Source: Gemmatimonas sp.
GTDB lineage: Bacteria > Gemmatimonadota > Gemmatimonadetes > Gemmatimonadales > Gemmatimonadaceae
Direction: 5' to 3'
NCBI GenBank assembly: GCA_011390935.1
Contig: JAABRL010000017.1
Span: forward strand, 1 to 64,000
Length of the DNA stretch: 64,000 nucleotides
How positions within the stretch are numbered: position 1 is the stretch's first letter; every line of letters begins with the position of its first letter. This document shows, piece by piece, positions 42,497 through 51,303 of this stretch. The notes below the pieces were generated by a model. That model worked only from the letters and a program-made list of their open reading frames with translations. It was not told the origin of the DNA and did no database searches. A program made the translations under genes and the position numbers.

Positions 42497-42838
42497 ATGA
42501 GCACACACGCGCACCACACCCACATTCACGGACCCGGCTGCGGCCACACCGCCGTGCAGCACGACGGACACGTGGACTACCTGCACGACGGCCATCTGCA
42601 CCATCAGGCGTCCGGCGACGTGCACGAACACGTCTTCGACATCTCGGACGCGATGCCGGCCGATTGCACGCCGTCACACAAGTGCGGCGGACACGACGCG
42701 GCGCACGTGCACGGTCCCGACTGCGGACATCCGGCCGTGCCGCACGGCGATCATGTGGACTATCTGGTGGACGGGCATCTGCACCACCCGCATGGCGATC
42801 ACTGCGACTTCCACGGCGCAGTGCTCACGGTGGCGTAA
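42497..42838 (+). CDS. Histidine-rich metal-binding protein (probable zinc sponge)
   Basis: Of 113 residues about 27 are histidine and five are cysteine. The protein is an internal duplication: HIHGPGCGHTAVQHDGHVDY LHDGHLHH at the start and HVHGPDCGHPAVPHGDHVDY LVDGHLHH near the end, separated by an acidic linker. No signal peptide or membrane helix is present, so it is cytoplasmic. The repeat pattern is known from small proteins encoded beside zinc regulators and efflux genes; a buffering or storage role is inferred. It follows the ArsR gene after 86 bases on the same strand. Confidence 0.75.
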   Translation: MSTHAHHTHIHGPGCGHTAVQHDGHVDYLHDGHLHHQASGDVHEHVFDISDAMPADCTPSHKCGGHDAAHVHGPDCGHPAVPHGDHVDYLVDGHLHHPHGDHCDFHGAVLTVA

Positions 42839-42851
42839 TCACCCCCCATCA

Positions 42852-42884
42852 GCGTCGCTCGCAAGCCGTCACCGCGAGCGACGC
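42852..42884. terminator. Hairpin terminator between convergent genes
   Basis: GCGTCGCTCGC (42852-42862) and GCGAGCGACGC (42874-42884) form a perfect 11-bp stem with an 11-base loop between the histidine-rich gene and the convergent ABC permease gene. It has no T-tract; a bidirectional terminator is the simplest reading. Confidence 0.5.
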
Positions 42885-42895
42885 CGAGCATGGGA

Positions 42896-44350
42896 TCACC
42901 CCCGCGCCCGCTCCCGAACCGACGGCAACTGCCGCTGCAGCAGCAACCCTACCAGCACCGTCGGCACCAACAGCCCGAGCAGATTCACCAGCACCCGCGC
43001 ACCCGTCGTGGCATCAACCTCCCGCACCACGGATGCATCGAGCGAGGGCAGCAGTGCCACATCACTCGCCGCGATCGGTGTGCTGCGCACGATGCGCGAG
43101 CCAATGAACTCGCGGAACTCGGCGCGCAACGCCCCCACCGCCGATCGGAACCCGCGATAGCGCACCTCGCCGGTACCGGCCACGTCCTGCAGCGCCTCCT
43201 GCGCGACCAACGCTGGCGACAGAAAACGAAATCGGCGCAGCAGCGCGCGCTGCTTGTCGGCCTGCGCGTCGTACTCGGCGCGCACGGGAGACACCATGCG
43301 CTCCACCTCTTCCTGCACGGCCCAACTCTGCGCGGCGAAGTTCACCGGGCCGGCGGTGGCAGTAGCCGGCGCAAGTTCGGGGTGGTCTTGGTAGAACGCG
43401 GCCAACAGCGCCGCGCCCTGCTGCTGCGCCTCTTCGGCGGCCTCGCGTTCCACACCGATCATTTCGGCGCGCGATGGCACCGGATAGCGCAGTGTGGCCA
43501 CCACGTTGAGCGCGGCTGGCACGAGCAAGGTGAGCACCAGCCACACCGTGGCGAGCGTCATCGCGTTTTCCGAACTGCTGCGACCCCGCGCGTTCACCAG
43601 CGCCACCACCAGCAGCCAGAACGCGGCGTACGCGCTCACCACACCCAGCCACAGCAGCAGGTCGCGCAGTGCGCCGGGTGCGCCCAGCGTGGCACCGCCG
43701 AACAGCAGCGCCAGCACCGTGGCCGCAGCCAGTGCACCCACGAGCACCACAAATCGCGCGACCAGTTTGCCCAGCACCAGTGTACCGGCCGACACGGGTT
43801 GCGTGAGCAGCAGCGCCAGCGTGCCGTCTTCGCGTTCCTGCGACAGCATGCCGTATCCCACGCCGAGCACCAGCAGTGGCAGCAGGAACACCACCACGAA
43901 GCCGAGGTCGAAGCGTCCGGCGAGCAGATGCAACGGGTTCTCGATGGACGGGGTCTTGAAGAACGGATCGCCCGTCGCGGTGGAGACCACCGCATACGAC
44001 GGGAAGAGATCGCCCTGGCCGACCGCCGTCGCGGCCAGCGGCGCCGGGGGCAGCACGGCCGCGCGAATGCCCATCGACCGTCCGACGGTGGCCGCGACGG
44101 TGGGATTCTGAAAGGCAGGGGGCGGTTCCACGCGCCCCGCGTCGATCTCGGCAATCTGTGCCGTCAGCGTGGCAAGGCGCGTGCTGTCTTCGGTGAGCGC
44201 CTGCGCGATCGCGGTGCGCTGCGTCGCCTCCCACGCGGCGCCGTTGCGATACGCATAGCCGGTGAGCGCCACGATCGCGAACACCACCACCCACAGTGTG
44301 CGGTCGGCTCGCAGCACGCGCCATTCATGCGCCACGATGCGGTTCAGCAT
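42896..44350 (-). CDS. ABC-2 type permease, DUF3526-like (second permease)
   Basis: The protein of 484 residues begins MLNRIVAHEWRVLRADRTLW, a typical ABC-2 permease N-terminus, with the first helix at VVVFAIVALTGYAY. A long extracytoplasmic loop of about 140 residues follows, then helices FVVVFLLPLLVLGVGYGMLS, the QEREDGTLALLLTQPVSAGT coupling motif, and several more helices to the C-terminus. A DUF3526-type loop lies before the last helix. The start at 44350 leaves seven bases after the previous permease stop. It should form a heteromeric exporter with the other permease and the ATPase. Confidence 0.8.
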   Translation of the reverse strand: MLNRIVAHEWRVLRADRTLWVVVFAIVALTGYAYRNGAAWEATQRTAIAQALTEDSTRLATLTAQIAEIDAGRVEPPPAFQNPTVAATVGRSMGIRAAVLPPAPLAATAVGQGDLFPSYAVVSTATGDPFFKTPSIENPLHLLAGRFDLGFVVVFLLPLLVLGVGYGMLSQEREDGTLALLLTQPVSAGTLVLGKLVARFVVLVGALAAATVLALLFGGATLGAPGALRDLLLWLGVVSAYAAFWLLVVALVNARGRSSSENAMTLATVWLVLTLLVPAALNVVATLRYPVPSRAEMIGVEREAAEEAQQQGAALLAAFYQDHPELAPATATAGPVNFAAQSWAVQEEVERMVSPVRAEYDAQADKQRALLRRFRFLSPALVAQEALQDVAGTGEVRYRGFRSAVGALRAEFREFIGSRIVRSTPIAASDVALLPSLDASVVREVDATTGARVLVNLLGLLVPTVLVGLLLQRQLPSVRERARG

Positions 44351-44357
44351 GCGCAGA

Positions 44358-45773
44358 TCACTCCGGCGCGACGCGACGCACACCCACCACGAACGCGGCG
44401 CCAGCGACACCAAGCCACACGAGCAACCACACCAGACTCTCCGTCTGCTGGCTCACGATCGCGGCCAACGCTGGGGGCGTGTACGTGAACGTGGGAATCG
44501 ACGCCCACAGCGCGGGTCCGGCCATGTAGGTCTGGCCGAACCGTCCGTTGGTGGTGATGTCGCCGTTGAGCGTGCGCTGAATCAGCCGACGATGCTCTTC
44601 GGCCGCGCGCACGAAGTGCTCGTGATGGAACACGTCGGTGCCGGACAACCCCATGGAGGCGCTGCGAATCGCCAGCAGCGGCATGAGCAGCCCCAGTCGC
44701 TGATGCGTGCCCTCCTGCGCGCGCATGCGATCGGCCAGTTCGCCGAAGCGACGATCGTACACGCGATTTGCATACTCTTCACTCGCCTGCAACGAAATGC
44801 CGGCGTAGTTCACGGGCAGCTCCTCGAGGGTGCTGGCACCGTAGGCCGCGAGCACGCTGTCACGCAGCGCCTGCTGTCGCACATCCTGCGGCGAGTGCCC
44901 GTCCACCCCGTTGCGCAGATCCTCGGCGATCGCCGCACGGAATGTCTCGGCCGCGGGCAGCGGATACAACGCGCGCGCGACATCGGTCGCCAGTCGTGGC
45001 GAGACGAGCGCATTCACGATCCAGAAGCCGAGCAGCGTGACGAGGGCCACGCGTGACGAGCGGCTCCACGCCGAGACGGCGAGCGTGATGCCGAGCATCG
45101 CGGCGAAGTACAGCAGGTACGCGCCCGCCAGCCAGCCCACACGCGCGAACGACACGCTCTGGTCGGTGCTGGTGGCGAGCAGCAGTGCGAACGCACCCAC
45201 CAACGCGGCCGGGATCACCAGCGCACTCAGGCCGAGCGTGAGGCCGGCCGCCTTGCCGATGGCGAGCTGTTCGCGGCGCACGCCGCCGGCCAGCAGCAAT
45301 CGCATGGTGCCGGCTTCACGCTCGCCCACGATCGCCGAGAAGCCGAGCAGCACGATGAGCAAGGGAATGAGCAGCTGCAGCACGGTGGAGGCGGTGAGCT
45401 GACCGAAGCGACCGAGCGCCGGTGCGTCCTGCGCGGGTCGATACTCGAACGGGTTCTGGTTGTGCGCTTCGAGCCAGGTGAACACCCCGGTGTAGGTGTT
45501 CACCCCCTGGTCCACGAGCGAGAGTGGCGTGACCGGCTTGAAGGCGTACACGCCGTAGTGTGCGGCCGAGTGCGGGTTCTTCTCACCCTGGTTGAGCCAG
45601 CGTTCCCAGGTGGCCTCGGTGGCGGCGGTGTGTGAGGCTCTGATCTCGGTGTACTGCTGCCATCCGGAGAGCAGCGCCGTGATCAGCAGGCCCGCGACGA
45701 GCGCGGCACCCCATCGAAAGCGGCCGTCGCGAAACAGTTCGGTGGCTTCCTTGTGTGCAATGGTTGCGATCAT
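44358..45773 (-). CDS. ABC-2 type permease, DUF3526-like (first permease)
   Basis: A 471-residue paralogue of the following permease. HKEATELFRDGRFRWGAALV starts the first helix, a large extracytoplasmic loop follows, then IPLLIVLLGFSAIVGEREAG with the coupling motif EREAGTMRLLLAGGVRREQL. Helices to residue 260, a second loop and a final helix (LVWLLVWLGVAGAAFVVGVR) close it. The two permeases and ATPase are in one minus-strand operon behind a Fur-like palindrome, so the exporter is probably tied to metal supply. Confidence 0.82.
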   Translation of the reverse strand: MIATIAHKEATELFRDGRFRWGAALVAGLLITALLSGWQQYTEIRASHTAATEATWERWLNQGEKNPHSAAHYGVYAFKPVTPLSLVDQGVNTYTGVFTWLEAHNQNPFEYRPAQDAPALGRFGQLTASTVLQLLIPLLIVLLGFSAIVGEREAGTMRLLLAGGVRREQLAIGKAAGLTLGLSALVIPAALVGAFALLLATSTDQSVSFARVGWLAGAYLLYFAAMLGITLAVSAWSRSSRVALVTLLGFWIVNALVSPRLATDVARALYPLPAAETFRAAIAEDLRNGVDGHSPQDVRQQALRDSVLAAYGASTLEELPVNYAGISLQASEEYANRVYDRRFGELADRMRAQEGTHQRLGLLMPLLAIRSASMGLSGTDVFHHEHFVRAAEEHRRLIQRTLNGDITTNGRFGQTYMAGPALWASIPTFTYTPPALAAIVSQQTESLVWLLVWLGVAGAAFVVGVRRVAPE

Positions 45774-45783
45774 GGCCGTCGTC

Positions 45784-46548
45784 TCAGTCGTGCATGTGAT
45801 CGAGATAGATGCGTTCGAGGTCGGCGTGCCCGATCTCGCTCGTGGCCAGTTCGCGTACGAGCCGCCCGCGATTCATGATGCCCACGCGCTGCCCGGTTTC
45901 GCGCGCGCGAAAGAGGTCGTGAGTGGCCATGAGAATGGCGACGCCGCGTTCCCGCAGGCGGCCGAGCAGATCGCTGAACTCGTTCGACGCCTTCGGGTCG
46001 AGGCCGCTGGTGGGTTCGTCGAGCAGCAGCACCTCGGCCTCCTTCGCCACCGCGAGTGCGACGGCCACCTTCTGTCGCATGCCCTTGGAGTACTCGCCCA
46101 CCCGTTTGGTGACGGCCTCGCGCTGCAACCCGGCGTCCACGAGCAATTCGGTCAGCTCGGTGCGCGAGCGCTCGGCGCCACCGCCGAGTGCCGCGAGATA
46201 GGCCAGGTTTTCCAGCCCGGACAGGTTGCGATACAGATTCACCTGTTCGGGGATGTAGGCGAGCGCCCGCTTGGTCTCCACCGGATGCTGCTGCACGTCG
46301 AGCCCCTTCACCTGCACGCGGCCGCTGGTGGGCGCGACGAAGCCGAGGAAGCAGTTGATGGTGGTGGACTTGCCGGCGCCGTTGGGGCCGAGCAGGCAGT
46401 AGATCTCGCCGGTGTGCACCTGCAGTGAGACGGTGTCGACGGCGCGGAAGCTGCCGTAGTCCTTCACGAGCGATTCGGCGCTGAGCAGTGGGGTGCCGAC
46501 CTTTGCGGTGGGCACGGTCGGCGCGCTGGCGGGGACCGGGGAGGGCAT
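45784..46548 (-). CDS. ABC transporter ATP-binding protein
   Basis: A complete 254-residue ATPase: Walker A LLGPNGAGKSTT, Q-loop YIPEQVNLYRNLSG, signature EYSKGMRQKVA, Walker B VLLLDEPTSGLDP and H-loop ILMATHD. The sequence is of the CcmA/NatA type that pairs with ABC-2 permeases for export. Its stop is ten bases before the first permease start. An N-terminal extension of about 20 Pro/Thr-rich residues is not conserved in the family. Confidence 0.92.
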   Translation of the reverse strand: MPSPVPASAPTVPTAKVGTPLLSAESLVKDYGSFRAVDTVSLQVHTGEIYCLLGPNGAGKSTTINCFLGFVAPTSGRVQVKGLDVQQHPVETKRALAYIPEQVNLYRNLSGLENLAYLAALGGGAERSRTELTELLVDAGLQREAVTKRVGEYSKGMRQKVAVALAVAKEAEVLLLDEPTSGLDPKASNEFSDLLGRLRERGVAILMATHDLFRARETGQRVGIMNRGRLVRELATSEIGHADLERIYLDHMHD

Positions 46549-46570
46549 GGGACCACCTCAAGAGGGTCTT

Positions 46571-46590
46571 GTTGAGAATGATTCCTCAAC
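46571..46590 (-). promoter_or_regulatory. Fur-like palindrome ahead of the ABC exporter operon
   Basis: GTTGAG (46571-46576) and CTCAAC (46585-46590) flank AATGATTC, giving the core TTGAGAATGATTCCTCAA, 23 bases upstream of the ATPase start. The TGAGAAT...CTCA layout matches the perfect palindrome at 37547, and both resemble Fur boxes. Confidence 0.55.
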
Positions 46591-46662
46591 ATATGACCCT
46601 CGTCAAGGGTGGTCGGGCGCTCGTGTCAGCGCACGACCGCAGCGCAGACCAGCGCGACGGCG

Positions 46663-47016
46663 TCAGGTGCCAGAGTCGCGAGGCGGGGTCGTGTCGTCCG
46701 GCTGCGGCGATTCCGGCGGCAGGGCCCGCTTCTCCGTGAGCACGCGCGTGATGAAGCGCTGTCCCTCCGCGAGCCGCTCCACCTCCTGAGCCATGGACTC
46801 CATGGCGTCGCGCATCGCATCGGCGTCCGGCGTGAGTGGCTCCAGCGGCTCCAGCGACTGACGCGGCGTTTCGGTGCTGCGCGGGTACAACGTCCCAGGA
46901 TTGATCCCGCGCTCGATCAGCCGACGAGTCCACCATGCCCGTTCCTGCAGGCGTCCGTACCAGGCGCCGGCGGTCACGGCGATCGCGAGCAGAGCGACAA
47001 CAAGAATCAGCAGCAT
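46663..47016 (-). CDS. Small single-pass membrane protein
   Basis: Starting at ATG 47016, the 117-residue product opens directly with a membrane helix (MLLILVVALLAIAVTAGAWY) followed by ERAWWTRRLIERGINPGTLY. A helical, coiled-coil-like stretch (DAMRDAMESMAQEVERLAEG) and a polar tail complete it. It resembles short N-anchored proteins of unknown role. It is divergent from the TonB receptor gene. Confidence 0.6.
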   Translation of the reverse strand: MLLILVVALLAIAVTAGAWYGRLQERAWWTRRLIERGINPGTLYPRSTETPRQSLEPLEPLTPDADAMRDAMESMAQEVERLAEGQRFITRVLTEKRALPPESPQPDDTTPPRDSGT

Positions 47017-47139
47017 GGTCGCGTCGGTGAAGGTGAGCCTGTCGCACGATAGCAAGCCAGCGCGCGGCTGCCTACCCATGCCGCGTCACAAAGCACTGGT
47101 AATGATGGTGTATTATCAGTACTATCACAGGCTTACAAG

Positions 47140-49572
47140 ATGAGATGTCGCCCATTGCCTCCGCCTGCCGCTCGTCGGCTGCTGGCGGCCGTCGCCCTGC
47201 TGGCGGCGGCTCCGCTGGGGGCGTCCGAGCACCGCACCGCCGCCGCGTCCGTCCTGACGATTGCGGCAGCCCGTCCGCTCCGGGCACAGCTGCGACCCGC
47301 GCCGGTCAACCGCCACATTCATGGCGTCGTGGAGGACGCCGGCACCGGTCAGCCCGTGGTCGGTGCCACGATCAGCGTCACGTGGACCGATGCCGGCGGC
47401 ACGCAGCAGCGGCAGGGTCGCAGCGATCGCCATGGGCACGTGGACTTCCGAGACCTGCCCCCCACTCGGGTCGTGCTGCGCGCCCGCATGCTGGGCTATG
47501 CCCCCTTCGAACGCACGCTCGACCTGACCGAAGACGATGTGCTGCTCAAGGTCCGCCTCGAACTCGCCGTGGTGCAGCTGAGCCAGGTCGCCGTCACGGC
47601 CGACACCACCGTGGACGCCCTCGAACAGGTGGTCTCGCTCACGAGCCTCGACCGCGCCGCGCTCGACAAGACCCGCGGACAGACGCTCGGCGAAACGCTC
47701 AAGCAGCTGCCGGGCATGGCGGTGATTCAGCTGGGGCCGAGCATCGCGAAGCCGGTGATCCGCGGACTGAACTCACAGCGCGTGCTCGTGCTCAACGCCG
47801 GCCTCAGGCAGGAAGACCAGCAGTGGGGCACGGAGCACGCGCCCAATCTCGACAGCTTCGATGCCGACGCCGTGACTGTGGTGCGCGGGGCGGGCACCGT
47901 GCTCTACGGTGCCGATGCACTGGGCGGTGTGGTACGTGTCGATCACGCGCCGGTGGCGGACAGCGGCCCGATGCGCGGCGACGTCGCGCTCAACACCTTC
48001 ACCAACAGTCGACAGGGCGCGCTGTCGGTGGCGGTGCAGGGCGGCGGTCTCGCCGTGCCACTGATCGGCCGCACGGGATACCGGCTTCGCCTCACATCAC
48101 GCGTTGCGGGCAACGGCGGTGCGCCGGACTACTATCTGTCGAACACGGGATTCCGAGAGCTCAATGGCAGCGCCACGTTCGGCGTGCAGCGCGAGTGGGG
48201 ACGGAGCGAGCTGCTGATCAGCCGCTTCGGCACCGAACTCGGCGTGTTGCGGCAGGCGCATGCGGGCAACTTCGATGATCTGCAGCGCGCCATGACCGCG
48301 CCGCCACGCGACTCCGCATTCACCTACGACATCGATCGTCCGAATCAGCGCGTCTCGCACAACACGCTGCGGTGGACGACCACGCGTCTGCTCGATGATG
48401 CCAGCGAACTCGAGCTGGTATACGGCCTGCAGTACAACCATCGCCGAGAGTACGACAACCACGGTCCGTTGCGGTTTCGCGATGAGCCGGCGTTCAACCT
48501 CAAGCTGTACACGAACTCGCTCGATGTGCGTTGGAAGCACGCGCCGTGGCGCGGGTTGTTCGGCACTGTGGGCGTGAGCGGCGTAATTCAAGGCAATCAG
48601 ACGCTCGGCAAGGCGTTTCTCATTCCAGGCTTCGATCTGCAGCAGGGCGCGATCTACGCGCAGGAAGCGTGGGGGCGCGGGCGCTTCTCGCTGAGCGGTG
48701 GACTCCGCGCCGATGCGATTTCGCAAACCACACTCGCCTTTGCAGACGCCGGGATTCGGAGTCCGGCCGGTACGAAGTCATGGCGCGGCATCGCCGGTTC
48801 GTTTGGCGCCGCGTACCAGATCGTGGAGGGATGGGATGCGTCACTGCGCGTGGCACGTGCGTGGCGACCGCCCACGGTGAACGAGCGCTACGCCCAGGGC
48901 GTGCATCACGGCACCGCGCAATACGAGCTCGGTGATGCCACGCTCGATCAGGAGCGTTCCACCGGCGTGGAAGCGGGGCTGCGTTATGCCGGCGTGCGCG
49001 GCACACTCGATGTATCGGCGTACGACAACCGCATTGACGACTTCATCTTCCTTCGTCCGCGTGAACCGGTGTTCACGCTGCGCGGCGCGTTCCCCGCGTT
49101 CAACTACGCGCGCACCGACGCACGCATGCGGGGACTCGAACTCGCCGGCACCTGGAGTGTCACGCGCTGGCTCGCGCTGGTGGGCAACGCCACGGCGGTA
49201 CGCGGGACCGACCGACTACGCGCGCAGCCGCTGTACGATATGCCGGCCGATCGGGCGCTCGTGCAGGCGCGCGTCACGGGTGAGCGCGCACGCCTCGGCG
49301 TGTGGTATGCAGGGGTTGGCACGCAGCTGGTGCGTGAACAGGACGGCGTGCCGGAGGGCACGATCTACACGCTGCCCACTGCGGGCTACGCACTGCTGCA
49401 GGCCGAGCTGGGCACGAGCGGTGCCTTGGTGTTCGGGCGTGCGCTGGATGTGTCGCTGAGTGTCTCGAATGCGCTCGATACGCGATATCGCGACTATCTC
49501 AGTCGCTATCGCCTGTTTGTGGATGATGCCGGTCGCGACATCGTGCTGCGCGTACGGGCGCCGTTGTGGTAG
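47140..49572 (+). CDS. TonB-dependent outer-membrane receptor
   Basis: An 810-residue outer-membrane receptor. After a signal region (LLAAVALLAAAPLGAS) comes a carboxypeptidase-regulatory-like beta domain (HGVVEDAGTGQPVVGATISV), then the plug (GQTLGETLKQLPGMAVIQLG; KPVIRGLNSQRVLVLNAGLR; QWGTEHAPNLDSFDADAVTV; GTVLYGADALGGVVRV). A 22-strand barrel ends in the aromatic C-terminus LRVRAPLW. Receptors with this plug pattern import metal chelates. The substrate is unknown, though the exporter operon with a Fur-like site and the ArsR/His-rich pair nearby point to metal handling. Confidence 0.9.
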   Translation: MRCRPLPPPAARRLLAAVALLAAAPLGASEHRTAAASVLTIAAARPLRAQLRPAPVNRHIHGVVEDAGTGQPVVGATISVTWTDAGGTQQRQGRSDRHGHVDFRDLPPTRVVLRARMLGYAPFERTLDLTEDDVLLKVRLELAVVQLSQVAVTADTTVDALEQVVSLTSLDRAALDKTRGQTLGETLKQLPGMAVIQLGPSIAKPVIRGLNSQRVLVLNAGLRQEDQQWGTEHAPNLDSFDADAVTVVRGAGTVLYGADALGGVVRVDHAPVADSGPMRGDVALNTFTNSRQGALSVAVQGGGLAVPLIGRTGYRLRLTSRVAGNGGAPDYYLSNTGFRELNGSATFGVQREWGRSELLISRFGTELGVLRQAHAGNFDDLQRAMTAPPRDSAFTYDIDRPNQRVSHNTLRWTTTRLLDDASELELVYGLQYNHRREYDNHGPLRFRDEPAFNLKLYTNSLDVRWKHAPWRGLFGTVGVSGVIQGNQTLGKAFLIPGFDLQQGAIYAQEAWGRGRFSLSGGLRADAISQTTLAFADAGIRSPAGTKSWRGIAGSFGAAYQIVEGWDASLRVARAWRPPTVNERYAQGVHHGTAQYELGDATLDQERSTGVEAGLRYAGVRGTLDVSAYDNRIDDFIFLRPREPVFTLRGAFPAFNYARTDARMRGLELAGTWSVTRWLALVGNATAVRGTDRLRAQPLYDMPADRALVQARVTGERARLGVWYAGVGTQLVREQDGVPEGTIYTLPTAGYALLQAELGTSGALVFGRALDVSLSVSNALDTRYRDYLSRYRLFVDDAGRDIVLRVRAPLW

Positions 49573-49660
49573 AAGCAGTGTGTCGAGGCGTTGCATGGCG
49601 CGGTTGCGTCTGCACGCCCGGTTGTTTGTCCTTCACTCGTTCTTGCAAGGAGCACTCATC

Positions 49661-50227
49661 ATGATCGTTTCAACGCGTCGTTTCTTCACTGCATCCGGAG
49701 TCGTGGCTGCGGCATTCGCTCTGGCAGCCTGCGGTGAATCCTCAACCGCGCCCGGTGGTGAGCAGGAACTCATCACGCGCGTCACCGTGACGTTGACGCC
49801 GACCAGTGGATCGCCGATTGTCTCGTTCATCGATGACCCGGATGGCAACGGTCCGCTGGCGCCGTTGCCACAGTCGGGCGCCATCGCACTCACCGCCGGT
49901 GCGACCTATACGGGCACGGTGACGTTCGAGAACCGCCTCGAAAATCCGCCGGAAGACATCACCGAGGAAGTCGAGGAGGAAGATGACGAGCATCGCGTGT
50001 ACTACACGGTGACAGGCGCCGGTGTGACGGTGACCACGCTCGATACCGATGGCGCTGGCCGTCCGCTGGGGTTGCAGTATCGCGTGGTCGCGGGCTCGAC
50101 CGCGGGCGCGGGCGCGATGCGGCTCGTGCTGTGCCACTACGACGACAATCCGAAGGTGGCGTCGTCCACGTCCTGCCAGGGCGACACGGATATCGACGTG
50201 ACGTTCAACTACACGATTGTGAACTGA
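49661..50227 (+). CDS. Lipoprotein encoded after the TonB receptor
   Basis: AAGGAG eight bases upstream fixes the ATG at 49661. The 188-residue protein has a lipoprotein signal (ASGVVAAAFALAACGESS) and a beta-sandwich-like mature part with an acidic run EDITEEVEEEDDEHRVYYTV and a late cysteine pair (LVLCHYDDNP, STSCQGDTDI). Lipoproteins of this kind accompany TonB receptors and may capture the ligand at the cell surface; that role is inferred from position. Confidence 0.7.
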   Translation: MIVSTRRFFTASGVVAAAFALAACGESSTAPGGEQELITRVTVTLTPTSGSPIVSFIDDPDGNGPLAPLPQSGAIALTAGATYTGTVTFENRLENPPEDITEEVEEEDDEHRVYYTVTGAGVTVTTLDTDGAGRPLGLQYRVVAGSTAGAGAMRLVLCHYDDNPKVASSTSCQGDTDIDVTFNYTIVN

Positions 50228-50252
50228 CGGGCGGTTGCTCGCACATACATGG

Positions 50253-50285
50253 TGGGTCCGGCCGCGTTTCGCGCGGCCGGACCCA
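50253..50285. terminator. Strong bidirectional terminator hairpin
   Basis: TGGGTCCGGCCGCG (50253-50266) and CGCGGCCGGACCCA (50272-50285) form a perfect 14-bp stem with loop TTTCG, between the convergent lipoprotein and PAAR genes. It insulates the type VI secretion cluster from the receptor genes. Confidence 0.8.
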
Positions 50286-50302
50286 TGGTTGGAGACGTCG
50301 TC

Positions 50303-50602
50303 TCAGCCGATGAGCACGGTCGGGGCGCCAACCACGATTGTGCCTCCATGCGCCGTGCTGTCACCGAGGCGCGCGGCCGGCATACCGCAGATCAGCACCG
50401 TGCCGGACCCCTTGAGGATCGAGTCTGGCGGACCGACGCAGGTGCACATGTCGCCGACGGTGGCGGCCGGCATATTGCAAATGATGACGGTCGGCTTCCC
50501 GGGTGGCATGATTGGTCCGCCGACGTGCGGCACCGGTGGTGTGCCCGGCGTGACCATGGGGCAGACGTGCATGTCCCCGACGCGAGCGGCGGGCATGTTC
50601 AT
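50303..50602 (-). CDS. PAAR-domain tip protein of the type VI secretion system
   Basis: The 99-residue protein has the repeated PAAR pattern MNMPAARVGDMHVCPMV, CNMPAATVGDMCTCVGPPD and CGMPAARLGDSTAHGG, giving the beta-arch cone that sharpens the VgrG spike. Cysteine and histidine at MHVC, MCTC and TAHGG provide the zinc site. No toxin extension is fused. It is the last gene of the cluster; its start overlaps the upstream gene by four bases (ATGA). Confidence 0.9.
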   Translation of the reverse strand: MNMPAARVGDMHVCPMVTPGTPPVPHVGGPIMPPGKPTVIICNMPAATVGDMCTCVGPPDSILKGSGTVLICGMPAARLGDSTAHGGTIVVGAPTVLIG

Positions 50603-51291
50603 GGGTGCACTCCCGACGGCACGGGTCCGCCCGCGGCGGGTGGTGCGCTCGCCGGCGCGTGCGCGCGCTGCTGCGCGTCCAGCACCTGCCACGTGGCGGC
50701 AATCGCGGCATCCCACCCGCCCAGTTGCGTGATCACTGCCAGCCCCTGCGCCACGAACGCCTGATACGAGGCCGCGATTTCCTTTGGCGGACCGGTGACG
50801 GCGGCCAGAATCACCGACGTGCTCACGAGGGTGCCGCACACCCCAGGTGGCGGTGGAATCTCCATGGTTCCGGCAGGTGCAATGCTCCCCCCGCTCATGA
50901 AAACGGCGGCCGCGGCCGCGCCAGCCGGCGTTCCGGTGCCGAACGCATCGCCCGCGCTCCACGCCGCGCGGCGGCTCTCGTCACTCGGCGCATTGATCCA
51001 TTTGTCCACCGCGTCGAGCGCGAGCTTGAGCAGCGGCGGAAAGGCCGAACCGTGCATCACCTGCGCCGTGTGCCGTGCCGACACGAACGCCCACCAGATA
51101 CCTTCGCGCGGTGGCAAGGCGCTGGCGACACAGCGCACTGCTTCAGCCCCCTTCTCGCTGGACAGCAACGCGCTCACAAGTGCACCGGGCTCCGCGACGC
51201 TGGCCACGAGCGGCGCCAGATCGTCTCCAAGGTCGGCGCGTGCCGCAATCCACTGTACCGGCGTCAGGCCTGCACTCTGCGTGTCGGTCAT
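50599..51291 (-). CDS. Uncharacterised T6SS-associated protein between vgrG and PAAR
   Basis: A 230-residue mostly helical protein with GGAG six bases before its ATG. It has HTAQVMHGSAFPPLLKLALD, a Ala/Gly-rich centre (GTGTPAGAAAAAVFMSGGSI) and a proline-rich end. DUF6931-like proteins occur at this place in other clusters, but I am unsure of the match. Position between vgrG and PAAR suggests a cargo adaptor or chaperone for loading the spike rather than an effector; no catalytic motif is seen. It is 12 bases after the vgrG stop. Confidence 0.55.
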   Translation of the reverse strand: MTDTQSAGLTPVQWIAARADLGDDLAPLVASVAEPGALVSALLSSEKGAEAVRCVASALPPREGIWWAFVSARHTAQVMHGSAFPPLLKLALDAVDKWINAPSDESRRAAWSAGDAFGTGTPAGAAAAAVFMSGGSIAPAGTMEIPPPPGVCGTLVSTSVILAAVTGPPKEIAASYQAFVAQGLAVITQLGGWDAAIAATWQVLDAQQRAHAPASAPPAAGGPVPSGVHP

Positions 51292-51303
51292 GATGCGCTC
51301 CGG

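Noticed and set aside
47088-47131. Promoter or Fur box before the TonB receptor (TATTAT at 47111)
   Set aside because: No -35 hexamer at proper spacing, and the TAATGAT...TTATCA halves are not proper inverted repeats.
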